NCBI RefSeq assembly: GCF_003201605.1
Contig: NZ_QJJR01000001.1
Span: 186,001 to 250,000, forward strand
Reading direction: 5' to 3'
Length of the DNA: 64,000 nucleotides
Source of the DNA: Streptohalobacillus salinus
GTDB lineage: Bacteria; Bacillota; Bacilli; Bacillales; Amphibacillaceae
This document shows, in pieces, positions 1-7,670 of this stretch; position 1 is the first letter of the stretch, and every line of letters starts with the position of its first letter. Made by a program: the position numbers and the translations under genes. The notes beneath the pieces were generated by a model that worked only from the letters and a program-made list of their open reading frames with translations, ran no database searches and was not told where the DNA came from.

Positions 1-194
1 CGGTTGACTTTGAGATTGTGGGTATGAAAAAGCCAACACGTAAACGACCAGAACGCAAAGGTTCAAAACCGCCGAAGAAAAAGTTAGATACGCAATCAAA
101 AATGAAACAAAAAGCAAAAGAGAAGAAAACGAAGAAAAAAGGCCGCGCCGCTCCACCGAAAGCGGCAAGTAAAAAAAATAAAAAGAAAAAATAA
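1..194 (+). CDS. rnr: Ribonuclease R, C-terminal end (partial)
   Basis: Only the last ~64 codons are present, open at the left edge and read from base 3. The translation begins VDFEIVGM, typical of the end of the RNase R S1 domain, followed by a tail of about 55 residues that is mostly Lys, Arg, Pro and Ala. RNase R is a 3'-5' exoribonuclease that degrades structured RNA and works with SmpB-tmRNA in trans-translation. Finding it just upstream of smpB-ssrA matches the usual Bacillales order. The basic tail in this family is thought to help ribosome or RNA binding. Identity is inferred from the short C-terminus plus synteny. Confidence 0.8.
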   Translation, partial: VDFEIVGMKKPTRKRPERKGSKPPKKKLDTQSKMKQKAKEKKTKKKGRAAPPKAASKKNKKKK

Positions 195-201
195 GCGTTT
201 A

Positions 202-245
202 AACCACCAGTCCTCTTAACTAGAAGGAGCTGGTGGTTGTTTTTT
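202..245 (+). terminator. Rho-independent terminator after rnr
   Basis: Inverted repeat AACCACCAG (202-210) / CTGGTGGTT (230-238), extended by TCCT/AGGA, followed by a T-rich run. It lies 8 bases after the rnr stop codon. Confidence 0.85.
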
Positions 246-555
246 GTGGAAGTGAGCAGTCAGCTATAATTGCAGCTACTGTAACGTTGACCTGTTCTGT
301 TTTAATCAGCGTATCAAAAGTTATAGAGAGCTTTTAGATCTTTCGCTATCATCGGACATAGCCTAACTAAAGCAGTGATCCGTATGAAGCAGTGTGAAAA
401 TAAAAAGCCTTCAGTATTTTCCGCTTGAACTAAATGTTGCTGTCAGTTGCACACACTACTTGGCAATGAATCGTAGGATGGGAAAAACAGCGTCCATTAA
501 ACAATCGCGGATCCGACTGAATAATGGACGGTCGTCATCAGACTTAACGAAAGGC
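246..555. other. Intergenic stretch, no gene seen
   Basis: About 310 bases between the rnr terminator and the stop codon of the converging acetyltransferase gene. I see no ORF with a ribosome site, no RNA motif and no clear hairpin. Confidence 0.6.
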
Positions 556-1407
556 TTATTTATTTTTCAGCGAATAGCCGTGTAATTCCCAAGGGTCTTC
601 GATTCGAAAAGCAGACAGATTAGGTATTGATTGGTACTGTTGAATGGTAAAGTCAAACCACGGGAGACGATCAGATTCATCACCAAGGTAATGTTGGACG
701 GTATCAATGAGCCCAGGCACGGTGAAGAGATCGTCATAAGGGTACCGCACATGTGCGAGTTTTTCGCCTTTATAATCATTTTCAATCATTAAATAGCGAT
801 CGAGTACGGGATGCTTAAAAATCCGCATTGAAGCTAATTTCCAATCAGGAAGAAGGGATTGATGATAAGGAAACGGATAGTAAGCTTCATAAGGAAACGC
901 TGCAAGATTCAGGGTGGATAAGTGATTACGAACGTGCGTTTTTTCTTTTTGCAGCGAAACTTCACGCCACACCGATCCGATTGCCCCACCACTTGTTTTT
1001 AGGTTGAGACAAACAAAACTATGAAAGGTTTCAATGTAGGAAAAGTTGAGCTTTTCAAGTAACCGTTTCGCGGGAAGATTACTTGCTTGGGTGTAGCCGC
1101 CAAGAAATTGAATGTCGGTCTGTTTTTTTAAGTGGTCAACGATATGGATGAGTAATCGGGTCGGATAACCATTGTTACGTAATGTGCGTTCACTTCTAAG
1201 TCGACCAAGCATCACATTCCCACCAGGGAAATGGGTATAACCGGTCACGGCGGCCAAGGTGTCCTCAACAAATATACCGAATAAGTAATTGTTCGGTGGG
1301 GTAACGAGTCGCTCAAAAACAGTCAGCATGTAGTCATCTGCGATCCCAGTATCCATTTGTTGATATATCGTATAGTCAGATAAGTTAAGTGGGCGAATGA
1401 TTTCCAT
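556..1407 (-). CDS. GNAT-family N-acetyltransferase
   Basis: 283 residues. The start chosen is the ATG at 1407, whose protein begins MEIIRPLN; it has AAAGGAGCT about 8 bases upstream, whereas an in-frame codon further out at 1452 has none. Residues ~1-130 look like a GNAT fold: a beta-strand with VTGYTHFPGGNVMLG, then RSERTLRNNGYPTRLL in the acetyl-CoA loop position, then QASNLPAKRLLEKLNF, the usual GNAT helix-strand end. The remaining ~150 residues resemble nothing I can name. Substrate unknown. It stands alone, converging on rnr and divergent from smpB. The GNAT call is reasonably sure; the function is not. Confidence 0.75.
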   Translation of the reverse strand: MEIIRPLNLSDYTIYQQMDTGIADDYMLTVFERLVTPPNNYLFGIFVEDTLAAVTGYTHFPGGNVMLGRLRSERTLRNNGYPTRLLIHIVDHLKKQTDIQFLGGYTQASNLPAKRLLEKLNFSYIETFHSFVCLNLKTSGGAIGSVWREVSLQKEKTHVRNHLSTLNLAAFPYEAYYPFPYHQSLLPDWKLASMRIFKHPVLDRYLMIENDYKGEKLAHVRYPYDDLFTVPGLIDTVQHYLGDESDRLPWFDFTIQQYQSIPNLSAFRIEDPWELHGYSLKNK

Positions 1408-1563
1408 AGATAGCTCCTTTAATAAATATAATGAAATGATCGGCTGTGTCATATTATCGCACGGTCTGAAAACGGTTGTCTAGTCTTTTTGAAGCGGAAA
1501 ATAATTGTGTTTCGTAGTGAGTCTTGTTAAAATGTAAGAACGAAGAAAAAGAAGGTGAAGGTA

Positions 1564-2025
1564 ATGCCAAAAGGATCAGGCAAAGTAATCGCACAAAATA
1601 AAAAAGCAAATCATGAGTATTTTATTGAAGAAACGATGGAAGCAGGTATTGTTTTACAAGGGACAGAAATTAAATCGATACGTAATGGTCGAGTTAATAT
1701 GAAAGATAGTTTTGCTCGGGTAGAACGGGGAGAAGTCTTGCTCTATAACATGCATGTGTCGCCATATGAACAAGGAAACATTCATAATCACGAACCGACC
1801 CGAACGCGGAAATTATTGTTGCATAAGCGCCAAATCAACAAATTAGTGGGCCAAACGCAACAGGAAGGTTATGCACTAGTACCAATTAAATTGTATTTAA
1901 AAGATGGCTATGCGAAATTGTTACTTGGTTTAGGACGCGGAAAGAAGAAATATGATAAACGTGAAGACTTAAAACAAAAACAAGCAAAACGCGACATCGA
2001 GCGTGCTGTTAAAGAGCGTTACTAA
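1564..2025 (+). CDS. smpB: SsrA-binding protein SmpB
   Basis: 153 residues beginning [12 protein letters not shown], nearly the B. subtilis N-terminus. An upstream in-frame GTG at 1555 sits inside the ribosome-binding stretch and is rejected. SmpB binds the tRNA-like domain of tmRNA and delivers it to stalled ribosomes. Visible family motifs are [33 protein letters not shown] and the basic C-terminal tail [16 protein letters not shown]...ERAVKERY that occupies the empty mRNA channel. Its RNA partner ssrA follows 107 bases downstream behind its own promoter. Length is normal for the family. Confidence 0.97.
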   Translation: MPKGSGKVIAQNKKANHEYFIEETMEAGIVLQGTEIKSIRNGRVNMKDSFARVERGEVLLYNMHVSPYEQGNIHNHEPTRTRKLLLHKRQINKLVGQTQQEGYALVPIKLYLKDGYAKLLLGLGRGKKKYDKREDLKQKQAKRDIERAVKERY

Positions 2026-2034
2026 GTATTTAAC

Positions 2035-2063
2035 TTGAGTTTAGTTTTTTAAAATGGTATATT
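2035..2063 (+). promoter_or_regulatory. Probable sigma-A promoter of ssrA
   Basis: TTGAGT (2035-2040), 17-base spacer, TATATT (2058-2063). Transcription would start near 2070, about 60 bases before mature tmRNA, leaving a 5' leader for RNase P processing. Confidence 0.65.
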
Positions 2064-2132
2064 AGACGTTGTAAGGAAATTTATATGAGGGTTTTACCTA
2101 TTCCCTTTTCTCGTAAGTTTCTCATTTTATAT

Positions 2133-2495
2133 GGGGACGTTACGGATTCGACAGGGGTAGTTTGAGCTCAGGTTGCATGTCGAGGTTACGGCTCGTAAAA
2201 CGTTACCCGCCAATAATAACTGGCAAACAAAACAATTTCTCTTTAGCAGCTGCATAAGCAGTTACTAAAGGATCCTGCCCAGCATCGCCCATGTGCCGGG
2301 ATTTTGGGTCTCAACTTAAGTGGGATACGCTAGCATCCACCGTCTGCGGACTGCTAGAAGAGCCTAATCAGACTAGTGACGAGGAGGCCTGTTGGTTGGC
2401 ATAATCGCTCACGAATTTAAATGAACCAGCTACACATGTAGACGCTTGAGTGCCGATATCTCTGGACGTGGGTTCGACTCCCACCGTCTCCACCA
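2133..2495 (+). ncRNA. ssrA: Transfer-messenger RNA (tmRNA)
   Basis: The 5' end GGGGACGUUACGG and 3' end with a T-arm (GGTTCGACTCC) plus encoded CCA are canonical and pair to form the tRNA-like acceptor stem; length is 363 nt. The tag reading frame resumes at GGC 2222 and stops at TAA 2255-2257, giving (A)GKQNNFSLAAA. The LAAA end is the standard ClpXP recognition tail, but the tag has only 11 encoded residues, shorter than the 14 encoded in B. subtilis (AGKTNSFNQNVALAAA including the charged Ala). Pseudoknot segments between 2260 and 2440 are plausible by eye but I did not fold them. Confidence 0.97.
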
Positions 2496-2587
2496 ATATG
2501 CTTATAAGCATTGGTATGACTGGCTTTATATTTTTTTGTTACACTTTTACATAAAATCATTTATTTCAATGATTTTAACAGATTTAA

Positions 2588-2619
2588 AGTCATCTTCTCT
2601 TTGGGAGGTGGCTTTTTTT
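2588..2619 (+). terminator. Terminator after ssrA
   Basis: AGTCATCTT (2588-2596) can pair with GAGGTGGCT using G-U pairs, followed by seven T. It lies about 90 bases after the tmRNA 3' end. Confidence 0.65.
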
Positions 2620-3080
2620 GGTTGCATACTGCGGCTTTTCGTCAATTAGTGTTGCAGAAAATCGCTAAGCGATTAGTTTAAGCCGATCAATCACACGTTT
2701 CCGGTGCTTTTAAGCAGTCGGAGCGTGGGGGTAATTTTGTGCCTGTCTCTTTCACGGATCAATTGCTTTATATTTGATATGTAGAAGCATACGGTATTTG
2801 TCGTTATGAATATTCCAACAACCATCGGCAACACGGTTAATGCCATAATTTTATGTTGCATTCCTTCGATCCACCTGTTGCTAAACAGACAGATGAAATG
2901 GATCTTAATGTACGGCAAGTACTTACTTAGGGAAGTAGACATATTCTGAGCTAGCCAGCAATGTTTGGCTCTTTTGTTTCCTTAACGATTGCTTCGAGAG
3001 CGTTCTAGCTCGGGGTATGAAAAGCGGTCCAGATCCGTTGGATGTTTTAAATGCATTCAGCTCAATCGTGTAGTATGACA

Positions 3081-3154
3081 TATAGACAAGTGAGTTCCCT
3101 CCTAGTTTGTTTTGATAAAACCAATTCTACAGAGAAACTCACTTGTTTTCTATA
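3081..3154. repeat. Long imperfect inverted repeat
   Basis: Left arm TATAGACAAGTGAGTTC (from 3081) and right arm GAAACTCACTTGTTTTCTATA (3134-3154) are reverse complements apart from a three-base bulge and one extra T. The loop is ~36 bases. There is no adjacent T-run, so it is not an ordinary terminator; it could be a MITE-like remnant or a structured RNA. Confidence 0.65.
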
Positions 3155-3194
3155 TTCAAATAGAAAAATCGTGCCAGTGAATATTGTATAGCCC

Positions 3195-3241
3195 GAAAAA
3201 CGACGTAATCATTGTGATATCAATGGTTACGTCGTTTTTTT
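3195..3241. terminator. Strong hairpin, probable bidirectional terminator
   Basis: AAAAACGACGTAA and TTACGTCGTTTTT form a 13-base stem extended by ATTG/CAAT around a TGATAT loop, with A-run and T-run on the two sides. It could end transcripts from either side of this empty region. Confidence 0.7.
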
Positions 3242-3387
3242 ATTGTGCTAAAAATGCGTACTATTTTACTTCTTTGTTTCTTTTAAAACCTAATCTTATC
3301 ATAGAGATGGCTTTTTCTGTGGTGTTTGCGGTTAGGTGAATGAGTAAGCAATGCCGATTCGAGAATCACTATTCATTAGGCGATGGC

Positions 3388-5370
3388 TCAATTTCTGGCT
3401 TGAACCATTTGAATGATTTCAAAGGGGTGCACCGGCTTACTGTAATAGAACCCTTGCATTAAGTAAGCCCCTAGGTTCATAAGAATCGTTTCCTCCTCAA
3501 TCGTTTCGACGCCTTCAGTAATGACATCTAATTCAAGTCTTTCTGCGATAAACAAAATCCCTTCGATGACTGCCTGTTTTCGTTCTTCCCCAATGGTTGC
3601 GATAAATGATTTATCTAATTTGAGGGTATCAATCGGCAGTGTATCGAGCAAGGAGATAGATGAGTAACCGGTCCCAAAGTCATCCATTGATACTTTAACC
3701 CCCAACGTACGTATCTCGCTAATTTCTTTGACAACAGCGTCAAGGTTATTGTAGACAACTGTCTCAGTGATCTCAACTTCTAAGAGTTCAGCATTTACGT
3801 GATGGAGCGCAAGCATATCTGCGATGGTATCTTTTACCCGCACGGACTCGATAAATTTTATTGATAAGTTGACGGCAATCGGTATCTGATAACCATCAAT
3901 TTGCCAGCGTTTAATTTGCTGGATCGCTTGATCCAATGTCCATGTCGTCAATGCAATGATAAAATCGGTCGACTCAGCAATAGGAATGAATTCACCAGGG
4001 GAGATAAATCCGATTTTGGGATGTTGCCAACGAATAAGTGCTTCGACACCAACAATTCGTCCAGTAACTGCATTAATTTTCGGTTGATATTGTAAGTAGA
4101 ACTCATCCTTTTGGATAGCGAAAGGAAGATCTTGTTCTAACATCAAGCGCCGCACACGTTCGTGTCCCATCGCTTCTGAGTAAATTGCGTATTGATTACG
4201 ACCGTTTAATTTGGCTTGATCAACAGCAATATCAGCTTCCTCGAGTAACTGAATCCCTCGTTCATGACGCTGATGACAGAAACTAATCCCAATACTAATG
4301 GAAATGAGAACAGGTGCATCTGTAAGATGGAGAGGTTGATTCAAATCGGCACGTAGTTCTTCAGCAAAGCTAATAATGCGTTTTTCATCATTATCTTCAA
4401 CTAGAATTAAGAATTCATCACCACCAATACGATAGGCGCTAACCCCGGTGGTGACATACTGTTGAACAATGGCTCCGACTTGGTTTATAACCCGATCGCC
4501 AGACTGATGACCTAATGTGTCATTGATTGTTTTAAAGCGATCAATGTCAACAAATAAGGCAGTTAAACAATCGCCCTCAAAGAATTCAAAGAAATGATTC
4601 ATCGCGTGGCGGTTGAGTAATGGTGTTAAGGTATCTTTAAAGGCGAGTTTTCTTAGAACACGACGATCAAATAACATCATCCCCCACGAAATAACCAATA
4701 ACGTTACCGTGGAAAAAATTACTGCGAATAAGAGGTTGCGATTTGATGAGGCTTGATTTAAATCATCACCATGGTGCATCTCAATTGTCATGGCAGCCAT
4801 CCCGATATAGTGCATACCCGAAATCGCAACACCCATTACAACACTCGCAAGAATCTTTAACCCTTTACCATCGTGTTGAGAACGAAACTTTAAGAACAAA
4901 AAGAGCGCAACGTACGATGCTATAAAAGCCACGATAATGGAAAAGACAACAAGCAAAGGTGTATAACGAATTACGGCTTCCATTTCCATTGCTTCCATAC
5001 CTAAGTAATGCATAGCAGTGATACCAGACGCCATCGCAGCGCCGCCTGCCAATAACCTGCGCTTATTAATGCGCTTAGGGACGGTTAGCATAAACGCCAG
5101 ATATGAAGCACTAACACTTGCAAGCATTGATATGAAGGTTATGAAAGGGTCATATGTGACGGCCATTGTCGTATGAAAAGCAAGCATTCCGATAAAATGC
5201 ATGGACCAAATCCCTAATCCCATGACTAAGGAACCAGAAATAAGCCAAAATCGTTTTGCTTTCACGCTTGCATCAACAAGCTTTGCGACTATATTTAATG
5301 CTAAAAATGAAGCGGTCATCGCAATGATGACGGATAGTCCAACAATCGACAATTGATAGTGATCTAACAT
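3388..5370 (-). CDS. MHYT-GGDEF-EAL cyclic-di-GMP enzyme
   Basis: 660 residues. Residues ~1-230 form a seven-helix MHYT sensor: three copies of the signature are visible (MHFIGM ~57, MHYLGM ~120, MHYIGM ~186); MHYT domains are proposed to bind copper and sense O2, CO or NO. A GGDEF domain follows with an intact RIGGDEF motif (316-320), then an EAL domain with intact VEALIRW (E443) and DDFGTGYSS, so both cyclase and phosphodiesterase activities look possible; which dominates cannot be told by eye. The start ATG has AGGAG 10 bases upstream. It is divergent from a second c-di-GMP gene at 5652. Similar architecture occurs in YkoW of B. subtilis. Confidence 0.93.
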   Translation of the reverse strand: MLDHYQLSIVGLSVIIAMTASFLALNIVAKLVDASVKAKRFWLISGSLVMGLGIWSMHFIGMLAFHTTMAVTYDPFITFISMLASVSASYLAFMLTVPKRINKRRLLAGGAAMASGITAMHYLGMEAMEMEAVIRYTPLLVVFSIIVAFIASYVALFLFLKFRSQHDGKGLKILASVVMGVAISGMHYIGMAAMTIEMHHGDDLNQASSNRNLLFAVIFSTVTLLVISWGMMLFDRRVLRKLAFKDTLTPLLNRHAMNHFFEFFEGDCLTALFVDIDRFKTINDTLGHQSGDRVINQVGAIVQQYVTTGVSAYRIGGDEFLILVEDNDEKRIISFAEELRADLNQPLHLTDAPVLISISIGISFCHQRHERGIQLLEEADIAVDQAKLNGRNQYAIYSEAMGHERVRRLMLEQDLPFAIQKDEFYLQYQPKINAVTGRIVGVEALIRWQHPKIGFISPGEFIPIAESTDFIIALTTWTLDQAIQQIKRWQIDGYQIPIAVNLSIKFIESVRVKDTIADMLALHHVNAELLEVEITETVVYNNLDAVVKEISEIRTLGVKVSMDDFGTGYSSISLLDTLPIDTLKLDKSFIATIGEERKQAVIEGILFIAERLELDVITEGVETIEEETILMNLGAYLMQGFYYSKPVHPFEIIQMVQARN

Positions 5371-5651
5371 GTGTTCACAACTCCTAAACGACAGATGAAT
5401 TAATTGTATGATACATAATGAATAGTATGTCCTATATATATTAACATACCTAAAGGTCTGTTAATACAAAAAATAGCCATTACCTACAAGGGGAAAGGAG
5501 TGCACTAACTATTTTTTTACATTTAAAGAGCGAAATGTTTATAAAATCTATCGAATTCTTCTGTTTTTATGCATTCGTTAACAATTTTGTGCACCGCTAT
5601 GGTAAGATACAAATTGTGTGTAAAATGAGATGTCATGTTAGGAGTATATTC

Positions 5652-7175
5652 ATGTATAGACGAAATCGCTTTATTTTAATCATGGGTTTTACGATTATTG
5701 TCATTTGGTTCCTTTCACTATGGGCGGTACAAACGGAATATGAAAAGAATCATCATCAATTTTTAGTTGAACGGTCTAATCTGTTGGAACGCTCAACGGC
5801 TTCTGTTATTTCCTCGTATGAACGGTTCTCAAATTTTATTTTTGAATCCGCTGTAAATACCGAAGAAGTGACAACCTTGATGCAACAAGCAACAAAAGCA
5901 TCAGAGGAAGAACAGGCCAAGATTAGAATGGAAATGTATACAATATTTGAAGATATGTATGAGGTTGCGAGTGACTATGATTTTAGACAACTCCATTTTC
6001 ATCTGCCGAATGGCGATAGTTTTTTGCGAATGCATGCACCAGATAAATTTGGCGATAATTTGTTCGATTTAAGAGAAACCGTTAGAATGACGAATACTGA
6101 GAAACGTTATACACGTGGGTTTGAAGAAGGTCGTATCTTCAATGGCTACCGGTTTGTTTATCCGTTATTTTCTCTAGGTGAGCACGTTGGTAGTGTAGAA
6201 GTGTCTATTTCACTGGAAAGCATTATTTCTATCTTAGGTGAAATGTTTCCTAGCGTTCGCAGTAGTTTCATTATTGAAAAAGAAGTGATGGAATCAACGG
6301 TATTTGAAACTGAACGATCACGCTACGAACCATCACTATTAGCCGAAGGTTATGTCGTTGACGAAGCAGTGGCAGAACTTATTTCAGAGGAAGAGGCGTC
6401 TTATTATAAGGACAATCAATTACTTGATTTGGTTCGGTCATCAATTGAGGATCCTATTTTGTCAAAAGAGTCATTCGTTAAATTGATTCATTATAACAAA
6501 CGTGACTATGTCATTTTTTATTCAGAAACAGAGAACTTTAAAGGTGACCCGGTCGGTTATTTCACTTATATTTTACCTACGACAGAATTGCGTACGATTG
6601 CGGCCACAAGAAATATATCGGTGTTTACCATTACAGCAATCTTTTTACTTGCCGCTGCTTTTGTTTACATCTTCCATCAACGTCAAAAAGCCATGCGTGA
6701 GCTTGCCCGGAAAGATCCATTAACGAACTTGTATAACCGCCGTTACTTCTACCAACGTGTTGTGAAATTAATGAAAATGCATAAACAGAAGCAACATTAT
6801 TTTGCGATTTTGGATATTGATTTTTTTAAACAAGTCAATGATCAGTTTGGTCATGGAACAGGGGATGAGGTTTTACAAGCGATAGCTCGAATCATGTGCG
6901 AAACATTAACTAACGACGAGATTTTCGCTCGACATGGTGGGGAAGAATTTATTGTTATGTTGCCACATACGCACCGATCAGCAGCGATGATTTACTGCGA
7001 TACGTTACGGCGTGCAATTGAAGATTACTCTTTCTCTGGTGTCGGTCATATAACTGTAAGTATCGGGGTTACAGAGTATCAGCAGGCAGAATCGCTAAAA
7101 GCAGTGATTGACCGAGCGGATAAAGCATTATATGAAGCAAAAGCAAGTGGTCGAAATAAAGTAATCTACAAATAA
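5652..7175 (+). CDS. Membrane sensor diguanylate cyclase
   Basis: 507 residues. The ATG at 5652 is chosen because TAGGAG lies 7 bases upstream; an earlier in-frame codon at 5535 would add a 39-residue leader without a ribosome site. TM1 spans ~7-26, an extracytoplasmic region of ~290 residues (Cache-like by layout, with an HLPNGDSFLRMHAPDKFGD stretch) follows, then TM2 ~320-342, then a GGDEF domain opening RKDPLTNLYNRRYF with the active-site motif GGEEF at 429-433. It should make c-di-GMP in response to an external ligand. No EAL domain. It is divergently arranged with the MHYT-GGDEF-EAL gene, suggesting a paired or opposing role. The ligand is unknown. Confidence 0.9.
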   Translation: MYRRNRFILIMGFTIIVIWFLSLWAVQTEYEKNHHQFLVERSNLLERSTASVISSYERFSNFIFESAVNTEEVTTLMQQATKASEEEQAKIRMEMYTIFEDMYEVASDYDFRQLHFHLPNGDSFLRMHAPDKFGDNLFDLRETVRMTNTEKRYTRGFEEGRIFNGYRFVYPLFSLGEHVGSVEVSISLESIISILGEMFPSVRSSFIIEKEVMESTVFETERSRYEPSLLAEGYVVDEAVAELISEEEASYYKDNQLLDLVRSSIEDPILSKESFVKLIHYNKRDYVIFYSETENFKGDPVGYFTYILPTTELRTIAATRNISVFTITAIFLLAAAFVYIFHQRQKAMRELARKDPLTNLYNRRYFYQRVVKLMKMHKQKQHYFAILDIDFFKQVNDQFGHGTGDEVLQAIARIMCETLTNDEIFARHGGEEFIVMLPHTHRSAAMIYCDTLRRAIEDYSFSGVGHITVSIGVTEYQQAESLKAVIDRADKALYEAKASGRNKVIYK

Positions 7176-7197
7176 CCTAATGAAATCAATAATGATG

Positions 7198-7236
7198 CAC
7201 CCCCTTGCTTTTAAATAAAGCAAGGGGGTGTTTTAT
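7198..7236 (+). terminator. Terminator after the diguanylate cyclase
   Basis: Perfect 13-base stem CACCCCCTTGCTT / AAGCAAGGGGGTG with a T-rich tail. Confidence 0.9.
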
Positions 7237-7670
7237 TTAGCTTAAGAATAGACGGTGTATGTTTAAGCGATTTCATTTACGTGGATATTACAATCTTTTT
7301 ATAGCGTGACAAATAAAATTGATTAAGGAAATGCGTTTTTAACGCCTGTTGGAAGGGAATAAACTAATTATAGTTACCTGTAGTGTCGTATGTGTTTATC
7401 ATTTTAGTAAGCGATTTCTTGTCAACACGGATGGCCTTAATAAATTAATTTTAATTTGAGGGGTAATATTGTTAAGTTTTTTAAATTATTATACAATTGA
7501 GATAATTTAATAGGACTAAAAAACGCTAGAATTAACAATATTAGTTATTGAGGGTTCGAAAGTACCTGGGTTTTTTACATTAAAGTATAAAAAGAAGTGA
7601 ATGCAATTGCTGTTTTTGTTGTTGGGTTCAGTTTTACACTAAACAGACTAAACAAAAGGTGGGATTATTT
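7237..7670 (+). promoter_or_regulatory. Leader and promoter region of the glycogen operon
   Basis: 434 bases without a gene. A possible promoter is TTGTTA (7469-7474), 17-base spacer, TACAAT (7492-7497), which would leave a ~170-base leader. At 7262-7275 there is TTTAAGCGATTTCA, one base off the CcpA cre consensus, ~200 bases upstream of that promoter. Neither is strong evidence alone. I see no known riboswitch in the leader. Confidence 0.4.

Larger units (their letters stand above)
2620..3387. other. Non-coding stretch downstream of ssrA
   Basis: About 770 bases without a convincing gene. A minus-strand reading frame at 2691-2942 and a 47-codon plus-strand frame at 2806-2949 have no ribosome site and resemble no family I know. 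The stretch holds two inverted repeats, described separately. Loci behind tmRNA often receive mobile DNA, but I see no repeated copy of the tmRNA 3' end that would mark an attachment site. Decayed insertion sequence is one explanation; this is inference. Confidence 0.5.

Noticed and set aside
394-585. 63-codon plus-strand frame between rnr and the GNAT gene
   Set aside because: No ribosome site, no recognisable domain, and it overlaps the end of the better supported GNAT gene.
2471-2495. tmRNA 3' end as an island attachment site
   Set aside because: No second copy of the 3' end sequence found downstream and no integrase gene in the window.
2446-2649. 67-codon frame starting inside tmRNA
   Set aside because: It begins in the tRNA-like domain of ssrA and has no ribosome site; RNA gene explains the sequence.
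2806-2949. 47-codon frame MNIPTTIGNTV... and an antisense 83-codon frame (2691-2942)
   Set aside because: Neither has a ribosome site or a known family; possible decayed transposase considered but no match can be argued by eye.
7300-7600. c-di-GMP or other riboswitch in the glgB leader and the 5371-5651 gap
   Set aside because: No GEMM-type core (no GNRA-tetraloop plus receptor pattern) visible in either stretch.
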